DNA of 32,061 nt from positions 1-32,061 of IMG/VR virus record IMGVR_UViG_3300045740_000094; one strand, written 5' to 3'. The notes below the pieces were generated by a model. The model worked only from the letters and a program-made list of their open reading frames with translations, was not told the origin of the DNA and did no database searches. Below, in pieces: positions 7,630-14,290 of the stretch (positions within the stretch are counted from its first letter, which is position 1; the number at the start of each line of letters is the position of its first letter). Made by a program: the position numbers and the translations under genes. This DNA is from a virus.

Positions 7630-8061
7630 TTATTTATCTTCCGGATCAAGTTGATTCTTTAGTAACTTGGATAATTCTGCTGTAGATCCAACAAATAGAG
7701 CATTTGTGACATTTGTTGGACCCTTAACTTTTTGCTCATCAATATCTTTGAGTTTCTTTTGTAAGTCAATTAATTTGTCTGTAGCATCCGCAACATTTTT
7801 AATCAACTGACCAGCAACTTCATAAGCACGAGGCATTTCACTTTCTTGCGCAAGTTCTAGAATACCGTTAAGTGCTTCCTGACCTTTTTCGATGATGGAA
7901 TATAAGTTTCCTCTTGTATACTCATAGTCTTTTTTCAAGTCGTCTGAGATTGAAGAAATGGATTCAATCTTTTTTTCAACTGTTTCTACTTCTGAAGATA
8001 CAATATCTCCCGCAACATTAAATGTATCATTTAAGTTGTCAAACTTTTTTGTCATTTTCAT
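7630..8061 (-). CDS. 16: gp16 small terminase
   Basis: This is the small terminase subunit of the T4 gp16 family, an oligomeric regulator that recognises viral DNA and stimulates the gp17 ATPase during headful packaging. It has 143 residues, near the T4 length of 164. Its middle is strongly helical and heptad-like (EVETVEKKIESISSISDDLK; VADATDKLIDLQKKLKDIDE), matching the central coiled-coil oligomerisation region. The C-terminal stretch TNVTNALFVGSTAELSKLLK resembles the conserved gp17-interacting end of cyanophage gp16. The start ATG overlaps the gp15 stop as ATGA; a second ATG two codons later (MTKKF) is an alternative. Coupled translation with gp15 is likely. Confidence 0.93.
   Translation of the reverse strand: MKMTKKFDNLNDTFNVAGDIVSSEVETVEKKIESISSISDDLKKDYEYTRGNLYSIIEKGQEALNGILELAQESEMPRAYEVAGQLIKNVADATDKLIDLQKKLKDIDEQKVKGPTNVTNALFVGSTAELSKLLKNQLDPEDK
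7631..7637 (-). promoter_or_regulatory. putative late promoter upstream of the 543-residue gene
   Basis: Minus-strand GATAAATAA context containing ATAAATA, about 12 bases before the ATG at 7619, inside the end of gp16. The distance is short for a promoter with a leader; it would fit only a very short leader. Confidence 0.35.
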
Positions 8062-9056
8062 AACGTTCCATCAAAACCAAAATCGTCCCCAAACTCTATG
8101 AGATTTGCATCAGCAGTTGTAATTAGTTTAACCTCAGCACCCGATACATGATTTGATGGTGATGTTTCATCAAATCCTCTTTCAACTGTAATTTTATTTG
8201 CTGACTTAGAAGCAACTCTAAAGTTTTCATCATCAATAATAATTACTCCACCAACTCCTATTGAAGAAGCATCAGCAACTTCAATAATTGTTGCTAAATC
8301 TGTAAGATCTTTTGCCAAGGTTGTTACAACATTATTTGAGTAACTCTTAGTTGCTCTTGGATCAACAGAGTAAGTTACTTCTCTTGTAGGTGTATTTGTA
8401 CGATCTCCAGCAATATAACCAACAGAAACCTTTTGGATGACATCCTTGGATACATCTGCAACAGGTCCAAACAGATATGTTTTTGCTGTAAATCTGAGAG
8501 TATATATTAATGCTCTTCTTGTCGAATAATCACCTTCATAATCATCCTGCATAGAGATACCTTCAAGAACAACAGGAATATCTCTCTTTTCTCCAATAGT
8601 CTCAACCAAATCTACACTCATCGTATATGCTGGTTGGAAATAAGGAACTATTTGCTCAATAATTTGCAGCATATCATCATTCAACTTTGTCATGATGCTC
8701 AGTTCAAATGACATATTATATGGAACTGGCATGAATGATTTTCTTGGTTGGGTCTTATCTGCTGTTATTGCAGATAAAAACGTTTGAGTAGTTGTTACCT
8801 TTCTAGAAGTATCATAAGTAAGTCCAGTAAATTCAAATGACATTCTGGGAAGACTCATTTGAACTGGTTTGTTGAGATCTGGAACCTGCTCTAATCTTGC
8901 TAAGAACTTTTGTGTAGGACCATAAGCGAGAGGTACTTTTATAGAACTTACAACTTGATTGGAATTATTTGTATGCTTAATCGCAATATTATTGAACAAA
9001 GAACCAAACGAAATAATAGTTCTTCTTAATATTTCGTGGTAAAAATATTCAAACAT
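8058..9056 (-). CDS. 15: gp15 tail terminator / sheath stabiliser
   Basis: This is the T4 gp15 family tail completion protein. It forms a hexameric ring capping the tube and sheath and joins the tail to the neck. It has 332 residues, against 272 in T4. The first 240 residues are the family core, starting MFEYFYHEILRRTIISFGSL and including VPLAYGPTQKFLARLEQVPD, MSLPRMSFEFTGLTYD, FMPVPYNMSFELSIMTKLND and DDYEGDYSTRRALIYTLRFT. The extra C-terminus (about 258-313) carries a module with IDDENFRV and TVERGFDETSPSNHVSGAEV. Related modules occur in the 842-residue protein and in gp7 of this window. The upstream gap holds an ATAAATA motif that overlaps the gp14 stop, and no clear Shine-Dalgarno site is seen. 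The end overlaps gp16 by 4 bases. Confidence 0.95.
   Translation of the reverse strand: MFEYFYHEILRRTIISFGSLFNNIAIKHTNNSNQVVSSIKVPLAYGPTQKFLARLEQVPDLNKPVQMSLPRMSFEFTGLTYDTSRKVTTTQTFLSAITADKTQPRKSFMPVPYNMSFELSIMTKLNDDMLQIIEQIVPYFQPAYTMSVDLVETIGEKRDIPVVLEGISMQDDYEGDYSTRRALIYTLRFTAKTYLFGPVADVSKDVIQKVSVGYIAGDRTNTPTREVTYSVDPRATKSYSNNVVTTLAKDLTDLATIIEVADASSIGVGGVIIIDDENFRVASKSANKITVERGFDETSPSNHVSGAEVKLITTADANLIEFGDDFGFDGTL
8118..8285 (-). repeat. RG-type module in gp15 C-terminal extension
   Basis: Residues 258-313 of gp15 read as a strand-rich unit with GVGGVIIIDDENFRV, a short spacer, TVERGFDETS, and then NHVSGAEVKLI. Matching units occur in the 842-residue protein and in gp7. It lies beyond the gp15 core found in T4. 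Confidence 0.75.
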
Positions 9057-9078
9057 TTGTCAGGAAAGTTAGATATAT

Positions 9079-9085
9079 TATTTAT
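9079..9085 (-). promoter_or_regulatory. putative late promoter upstream of gp15
   Basis: Minus-strand CATAAATAATATA context, containing ATAAATA, about 23 bases before the gp15 ATG and overlapping the gp14 stop codon. Confidence 0.5.
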
Positions 9086-10467
9086 GGATTACCAAATGGA
9101 TTTAACTCGGAAAAGTCCATAATCTCATCTGCTTCAGTTTCAATAGTATCATTTTGAGCATATCTATCTACTTTATCGTATTGCTCAACAACTCTTAGTT
9201 TGTATGATGCTCCAGACTTAGATCCTGTCAAGACATCACCTTTAGCAAAGTTTCCACTAATATTTGATACTTGGAGAACATTAGTTTGAGAGTTCCATTT
9301 TTTAACTCTGGCAGTTGTTCCACTAATACTTCCTGTTACAATTTCATTAGGAACATAAGTTCCTATTCCTGAAGAATATGGTGAAGATATTGTGATTGTT
9401 GGAGTTGTTGTGTATCCAAGTCCAGCATTCTTGACATAAATTGATGTTACAACACCAGCAGCATTAATATAAGCTGTTGCTACAGCAGTGATTCCTGTTC
9501 CCACTGGAGCAGGACTAATAGTTACAGTTGGTGGATTTTCGTATCCAGACCCACCAGAAGTTAGAGTTACAATTCCAACAATTCCATTACCAATTGTTGC
9601 AGTTGCAGCTGCACCTGCTCCTCCACCACCAACAAAAGCAATTGATGGAGCAACGGAATATCCATATCCAGGATTTATAAGTTCTACGCCTTGAACTTTA
9701 TATTTTTCTTTGTTTCCATTACAATCAACCAAACCACCGATCATCGTAGCAATTCCTACTGCAGTTAATCCACCAGTAGGTGCAGAAGAAATTGCTACTC
9801 TTGGAGCAGATGTATATCCGTTTCCTCTATTTGTAACGGTAATAAATCTAATTCCACCATTAACTATTCCAGTAATAGCAGTAGCAGTTGTTCCACTACC
9901 AACCATAGTTAGAGATTGAATATAACCTTCTTCTTCTACGTTATCATCAATATAATCAATTCCAGTATCAACAACTTCATCTTCATATCTAAAGAGTTCG
10001 CATCTTAACTCATAGACATAATTTTTCTGAAGTTGATAGAATGGTTTTTCGTGCTCAACAAATTTAATTTCAAATAATCTATCACCGAGAGGGAAATAAA
10101 TCAAGTCTCCTTCTTTAGGTCTTGTTGCCAACTCTATATTTGGAACATTTTTTATTAAAGGACTGATATAAGTTTCGAATCTTTCTCTAGAAATAACCAG
10201 AGTCAAATCATTTAATGGTTGAACACCAAATTTTGAAAGTATTGTTCCCTGCCCTTCATAACCATCATAAGTACTAACATATGCTTCTAATGGATATGCA
10301 TTATCAAATTTAGATTCTATAACCTCTTTGATTATAGTATTTGTTGTAATATATCTCCTTGGAATATAATATATCTCAACTCCATACATTCGGAGTTGTT
10401 CGTTTACCAAATCCTGGATCAAACTTTGTTCGGATTTTGAACCTTGTAGGAAAAATGGATTAAGCAT
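9082..10467 (-). CDS. 14: gp14 neck protein with repeat-containing extension
   Basis: This is the T4 gp14 family neck protein, which helps close the packaged head and forms the tail-docking site with gp13. The core is recognisable from MLNPFFLQGS and LRMYGVEIYYIPRRYI through RPKEGDLIYFPLGDRLFEIK and YQLQKNYVYELRCELFRYED (about 1-165), and again at the C-terminus (DEIMDFSELNPFGNP). T4 gp14 has 256 residues, but this protein has 461. The extra length is an insertion at about 185-425. It holds four Gly-Tyr repeats (Tyr at 218, 270, 309 and 352) of the type GxGYxxxPxVxI, and then a module with RVKKWNSQTNVLQV and GDVLTGSKSGA. Both module types recur elsewhere in the window. The start lies next to the gp13 stop with an AGGAT site, suggesting coupling. 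Confidence 0.94.
   Translation of the reverse strand: MLNPFFLQGSKSEQSLIQDLVNEQLRMYGVEIYYIPRRYITTNTIIKEVIESKFDNAYPLEAYVSTYDGYEGQGTILSKFGVQPLNDLTLVISRERFETYISPLIKNVPNIELATRPKEGDLIYFPLGDRLFEIKFVEHEKPFYQLQKNYVYELRCELFRYEDEVVDTGIDYIDDNVEEEGYIQSLTMVGSGTTATAITGIVNGGIRFITVTNRGNGYTSAPRVAISSAPTGGLTAVGIATMIGGLVDCNGNKEKYKVQGVELINPGYGYSVAPSIAFVGGGGAGAAATATIGNGIVGIVTLTSGGSGYENPPTVTISPAPVGTGITAVATAYINAAGVVTSIYVKNAGLGYTTTPTITISSPYSSGIGTYVPNEIVTGSISGTTARVKKWNSQTNVLQVSNISGNFAKGDVLTGSKSGASYKLRVVEQYDKVDRYAQNDTIETEADEIMDFSELNPFGNP
9373..9840 (-). repeat. four Gly-Tyr protein repeats in gp14 insertion
   Basis: Residues 210-365 of gp14 hold four copies of a unit with the form GxGYxxxPxVxI and a following Gly/Ala-rich linker: RGNGYTSAPRVAI, PGYGYSVAPSIAF, GGSGYENPPTVTI and AGLGYTTTPTITI. 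Spacing between the tyrosines is 52, 39 and 43 residues. The unit is absent from T4 gp14 and also occurs in gp7, gp8 and the 842-residue protein here. Confidence 0.88.
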
Positions 10468-10468
10468 A

Positions 10469-11308
10469 TTATCCTATCATGTCTAATGGTGGGAGTTCAT
10501 AAGTATTAGACATTCTTTCCATGATCAAATCTATTTCTCTTTGAGCATCATCATAAATTTGTCTGCCATTAAGTTCTATGCCACCTGGCAGTTTTACTCC
10601 TTGGAATTTAATTAAATTCTGACCCCACTGACGTTTGATCAAAGCAGTCAAATATGGTTTTAAGAACGAATCATTCCACACTCGTGAGTAATCATTTGGA
10701 TCCAACATTCTGTAGCAATCAATAACAAGATAAGTATCAGAACTCATCGCACCCCAATCAATATCTAGATATAGTCTATCTTGTCTTTTGTTAAATCTAA
10801 TCTGTTTTTGTGTAGTGAGTAAAAATTCAATATCTTCAAGATAAGTTTTTACCATCGCATAAGTTAGTATTTCAGTCGATCCCCAATAATAAACATCGTT
10901 TAAGAATAACTGATACTTAACACTAAACATGTTATTAGTAATAGTGTTAGTTCCATCAAAGTGGAATATCTTATTAACACCAATTACTGATGGTGGAATT
11001 TGTAAATAATTCCCAGTTTCATAAAAGTTAAATTGAGTAGTAAGTCCAACATTTTGATTAACGGTGATTGTTGAAACTCCTACCCCATTAGCACCAGATG
11101 CTTTTCCTCTATTAATATCATCATCTGTGATTTTATATTTCAAGAAAGTTTGATATACACCATCAAAGTGTCTTTCTTGAAAAAATTGAATGGCATCGTC
11201 AACTAAATCTTCAATCTGCTCATCGGCAACATTAATTTCTAAAACTGGAGCACCCAGTTTTCTCTTACAATAATCAATTAATTCTTGCCTGGTTGATGGT
11301 TGTGCCAT
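10469..11308 (-). CDS. 13: gp13 neck protein
   Basis: This is the T4 gp13 family head-completion or neck protein. With gp14 it plugs the filled head and accepts the tail. It has 279 residues, against 309 in T4. Family features are the N-terminus MAQPSTRQELIDYCKRKLGA, the acidic ADEQIEDLVDDAIQFFQERH helix, and the region from FNKRQDRLYLDIDWG through YLVIDCYRMLDPNDYSRVWN to the C-terminal GGIELNGRQIYDDAQREIDL. The ending LPPLDMIG is also typical. The start ATG overlaps the stop of the small upstream gene as TAATG, with only a weak purine tract, so translation is probably coupled to that gene. Confidence 0.95.
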   Translation of the reverse strand: MAQPSTRQELIDYCKRKLGAPVLEINVADEQIEDLVDDAIQFFQERHFDGVYQTFLKYKITDDDINRGKASGANGVGVSTITVNQNVGLTTQFNFYETGNYLQIPPSVIGVNKIFHFDGTNTITNNMFSVKYQLFLNDVYYWGSTEILTYAMVKTYLEDIEFLLTTQKQIRFNKRQDRLYLDIDWGAMSSDTYLVIDCYRMLDPNDYSRVWNDSFLKPYLTALIKRQWGQNLIKFQGVKLPGGIELNGRQIYDDAQREIDLIMERMSNTYELPPLDMIG

Positions 11309-11472
11309 TAGAATTTAGATACAACTTCTTGCTGTTTTAGATATAATTTAATATAAGACTTTGAGTAGTTCTTAAGAACTTCAATATCATCTATACTATC
11401 TATATCTCTAGAAAGTTTTTCATATTCAAACATCTTATTGACATCTTCTAGTTGTATTTGATCTGGGTTCAT
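11308..11472 (-). CDS. small conserved-looking protein upstream of gp13 (54 residues)
   Basis: A 54-residue gene below many length cut-offs. Translation from the ATG at 11472 gives MNPDQIQLEDVNKMFEYEKL and then SRDIDSIDDIEVLKNYSKSY, ending KQQEVVSKF. The protein is predicted to be almost entirely helical and charged, with no membrane segment or cysteine. It is supported by an AAGGA site at good spacing, an ATGA overlap with the upstream 72-residue gene, a TAATG overlap with gp13, and the lack of any other use for this 160-base stretch. I recall similar small proteins beside gp13 in other T4-like cyanophages, but I cannot confirm this here. The role is unknown; a small neck or baseplate assembly factor is one possibility. 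Confidence 0.82.
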   Translation of the reverse strand: MNPDQIQLEDVNKMFEYEKLSRDIDSIDDIEVLKNYSKSYIKLYLKQQEVVSKF

Positions 11473-11687
11473 TTTGATAAATTCCTTAATAAATCTTTAA
11501 TTTCACTTAGATCATTTTTGACCTGATCAATATCATTTTCCAATTTTTCAATTCTTTTCCTCTCATTTTCTTTATTCTTTTTCATATTGATATATGAATT
11601 ATAGGATAAAGAATCTGAATTAACTATCATATTTGTATTTGCATCCCTATAAAGATTGGGATGATTTTCTACTTTAATTTTTTCCAT
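11469..11687 (-). CDS. small coiled-coil protein (72 residues)
   Basis: Hypothetical. The N-terminal half (MEKIKVENHPNLYRDANTNM, then IVNSDSLSYNSYINMKK) looks like a short folded motif with the His-Pro-Asn-Leu-Tyr-Arg-Asp stretch. I associate that stretch with small cyanophage proteins that resemble phage-encoded peptides displayed on baseplates. The second half, from ENERKRIEKLENDIDQVKND to LSEIKDLLRNL, is a clear heptad coiled coil of about 35 residues. It starts 2 bases after the 842-residue gene stops and ends in an ATGA overlap with the 54-residue gene. There is no obvious Shine-Dalgarno site, so it is probably translated by coupling to the structural gene upstream. Function unknown; a trimerising structural accessory protein is plausible because of the coiled coil. 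Confidence 0.82.
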   Translation of the reverse strand: MEKIKVENHPNLYRDANTNMIVNSDSLSYNSYINMKKNKENERKRIEKLENDIDQVKNDLSEIKDLLRNLSK

Positions 11688-11689
11688 AA

Positions 11690-14218
11690 TTATGCAAGTG
11701 CAATAACTCTAAGATTTTTCAATCTTGGAGGATAAGCTTGGTTAGTAGAAGATCCTACAATTTTGATTGTAAAATATCTAAATGAAGGTAAATTGTCAAC
11801 AGTAAATTCATAATCTTTAAATTCTATTGATTGAGAATCAAATCCAACAGTATCAGTTTTAGCAAATCTAGCATCTGGTGTTCCGTCACTAAGGGAATCA
11901 TTAGGTTCTAATCCAGAATCTAATCTCTGTTTATTTGCATATCCGGGGAATGGATAATATACTGGAGTTTCATCCCTATTACCCAAAACAGAATATAAAA
12001 CTCTAAGATCACAGTAAGTATTGATATGTGCAGAAACTAATACTTTAATCGATGTTGCAGAATTTTCTAATGAAAGAATATCGGTAGCATAAACAAAAGA
12101 TGATGGATCATTTTCTAATGTAGAAACTCTATCATCTGCCGCATAATTTTCGATTGGATTATTAATCCTATTGGTTGTAAAAATAATACCAACTCTATCC
12201 AGATCTATAACAGGAGAAACATAATTACTTGCTGTAAATAAATTTGCAGTTAAGGTAAAAGACTTGTTTCCCGGCAAACTTGAGAGTTTTGTGGATTCAT
12301 TTACTGAAGAACACACCAATCTTGGATTTGCAAAATAATTATTTGAATTTAAATTTATATCTTGAATTCCACGGTCTAAGAATGAAGTTTCAGTTCCATC
12401 AACACTTGTACCACTAACTGTTCTGACAAAAGAACTAATACTAGTTCCAGGAACAGTCAAGGTTTGTACAACTGGTCTTATGCTTTCAAATTGTATATTT
12501 TGAGTTGCTTTTATTCCAGAACCACCCGAAGATTTCGTTGCATTAATATAAAGATCTGGGAATGAAGATGTACTTCTATTAGTTATACCTTGTGGTAACG
12601 AACCAGTATATTCAGTATTAGATGTGTTTATTTTTAGAGTATAGTAATCGAAATCTATCGGATCCGATACAGAAGCATCCGACAATATGTGTTGTTTATT
12701 AATCCTTCTCAACGAAACACCAGCAATCTCATACTTATACACAAATGCTCCTATAGTGTAACTAAATGAATTAGTTCCATCAATTCCTCTAGTTATTCCA
12801 GTTAAGGTATTTGCATTTACTCCTGTATAAGAAATTATTTCATCTCCAATCAAAATATATCCTGGATTTGTGCTTGCAACTCCTACATTTTCAAATGTTG
12901 AGAAATTGGTAGCATCTTGCAAGATAATTTGTGAAGTTGATGTCGCATCATATCCGGTAGTTAATGTCGTTGGAATAACATCAGGTTCAACTCCAGAAAT
13001 TATCACAGAATTTTCTGTTGCGTGCATTCCGTGATTTTTATGATTTACTTTTATGTGAAGTCCATCAGATATTTCGATTATTCCATTTGAAAGGATAGTA
13101 ACATTTCCACCGACAGATGCATTAAGATTTGTGGTTATTCCCGAATTATTAATATATTGAATAGTTTTTCCTGCACCAACCTCAAATGTTCCTTGAACCT
13201 GATCTATTATTAATTGATTTACTCCAAAAATATCGGATACTGAAAATTTTGCATTAAGTCCTAAAGAACTTACTCCAACTTGAGTAGGAGTTAAAATATC
13301 ACCAATAACATATCCGGCACCACCACTAGTGATTGTGGCAGCAACTGCTACTCCATTTTGTATACTGACACTAGCTGTTGCATTAACACCACTACCAGTT
13401 ACACTAGTTAAAGATACATTATTATAAGTGTAGTTTCCTGCAGATGGAGTATATCCTATACCTGGATTAATCAATCTTAATGTACCAAAAGCAGATCCTG
13501 CAGAACCGACATAGTTTCCAGTTCCGTTTGATCCCTGCTGTAATATTGTGTTTCCTAATGTTAGATTAGAGTCTTGAACTGTTGTGCCCAATCCAACTCT
13601 AATTTTTCTGGATGTAAACTCTAAGGAGTCTTTTAATAAGTTTGGTGCTTGATTATTTCCTACTTCTAAGTCTGGATTGTAAAAATTGATACTTCCTTCA
13701 GTTTCCGTAAATCTTGCTCTATAAAGTCTAAATTTTAAATCTTCGTATGGACTTTCATTCCAAGTAGATCCATTTTGCGACTTATACAGTCCACCAGAGT
13801 TCGGTTGTTTTGTTGTTACTCTTCTAGAAGACTCTTGCCCACCTTGTAATGCAACTGTTTCTGATACATTACTTACATCAAATTCACCAACATTAGAAAC
13901 CCATACATTATAAAGATCTGAATTTGATGTTATCACTAATGCGTGAAATGTTCCACCAGACAAATATACAGGGGATTCAAAAGTAAATTTTGTTGGGACT
14001 GATGCGTTACTAGATATATTTACTTTACTTGCATCAAGTACAACTTCCGCAAATGGATAAATTGAACTTGTAGGATATCCAAGTTCTATAGGTCTTAATT
14101 GAACTGTTACTGGAAGTTGATCGTCTTTAGATTGAAAAAACAACTCAACAGAAGTCACAAATATCCCACTAGTGGGATTAACATAAAAAGTTTGTGCTAA
14201 TGGATCTGCTAGTTTCAT
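11690..14218 (-). CDS. 842-residue virion structural protein (DPLAQTF family; possible detached C-terminal half)
   Basis: A large baseplate or tail-fibre type structural protein. It starts MKLADPLAQTFYV, then GIFVTSVELFFQSKDDQLPV, features I recognise from large phage structural proteins whose N-terminal part is DUF4815-like. Residues 1-120 look like a beta-sandwich (SPVYLSGGTFHALVITSNSD). Next come LKFRLYRARF, two Gly-Tyr repeats (INPGIGYTP, TSGGAGYVIGD) and an RG-type module (LIGDEIISYTG then TGITRGIDGTNSF). The C-terminal domain includes PGNKSFTLTANLFTASNYVS and ends PPRLKNLRVIAL. It lies in the same frame as the upstream 1826-residue gene, 72 bases on and after three in-frame stops. A GGGGA site precedes the ATG. 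By position it could replace T4 gp9-gp10, but no direct similarity to those is claimed. Confidence 0.85.
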   Translation of the reverse strand: MKLADPLAQTFYVNPTSGIFVTSVELFFQSKDDQLPVTVQLRPIELGYPTSSIYPFAEVVLDASKVNISSNASVPTKFTFESPVYLSGGTFHALVITSNSDLYNVWVSNVGEFDVSNVSETVALQGGQESSRRVTTKQPNSGGLYKSQNGSTWNESPYEDLKFRLYRARFTETEGSINFYNPDLEVGNNQAPNLLKDSLEFTSRKIRVGLGTTVQDSNLTLGNTILQQGSNGTGNYVGSAGSAFGTLRLINPGIGYTPSAGNYTYNNVSLTSVTGSGVNATASVSIQNGVAVAATITSGGAGYVIGDILTPTQVGVSSLGLNAKFSVSDIFGVNQLIIDQVQGTFEVGAGKTIQYINNSGITTNLNASVGGNVTILSNGIIEISDGLHIKVNHKNHGMHATENSVIISGVEPDVIPTTLTTGYDATSTSQIILQDATNFSTFENVGVASTNPGYILIGDEIISYTGVNANTLTGITRGIDGTNSFSYTIGAFVYKYEIAGVSLRRINKQHILSDASVSDPIDFDYYTLKINTSNTEYTGSLPQGITNRSTSSFPDLYINATKSSGGSGIKATQNIQFESIRPVVQTLTVPGTSISSFVRTVSGTSVDGTETSFLDRGIQDINLNSNNYFANPRLVCSSVNESTKLSSLPGNKSFTLTANLFTASNYVSPVIDLDRVGIIFTTNRINNPIENYAADDRVSTLENDPSSFVYATDILSLENSATSIKVLVSAHINTYCDLRVLYSVLGNRDETPVYYPFPGYANKQRLDSGLEPNDSLSDGTPDARFAKTDTVGFDSQSIEFKDYEFTVDNLPSFRYFTIKIVGSSTNQAYPPRLKNLRVIALA
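12728..12931 (-). repeat. RG-type module in 842-residue protein
   Basis: The chain shows IILQDATNFSTF, YILIGDEIISYTG, LTGITRGIDGTNSF and IGAFVYKYEI in order. This has the same order of a strand, an (I/G)DE turn, an RG-GT turn and a closing GAxV strand as the gp15 extension. Confidence 0.72.
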
Positions 14219-14290
14219 TTATCCCCAGAATAATTTATTTTTTATAGTCCCTTTAGATATATTTAGATGGTTTTATTGGTCAAAAGAAAA
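14219..14290 (-). other. 72-base spacer between the two large structural genes
   Basis: The spacer is in the reading frame shared by both flanking genes. It holds two further in-frame TAA stops (14273-14275 and 14219-14221) after the TGA at 14291-14293. It also has an AT-rich stretch with CTATAAAAAATAAATTA, which may be a weak late promoter, and a GGGGA ribosome binding site just before the 842-residue gene. Confidence 0.65.

Noticed and set aside
7620-7649. TTG start giving a 553-residue version of the protein between gp16 and gp17
   Set aside because: It would overlap the end of gp16 and adds a low-complexity Lys/Asn stretch. The ATG at 7619 is simpler.
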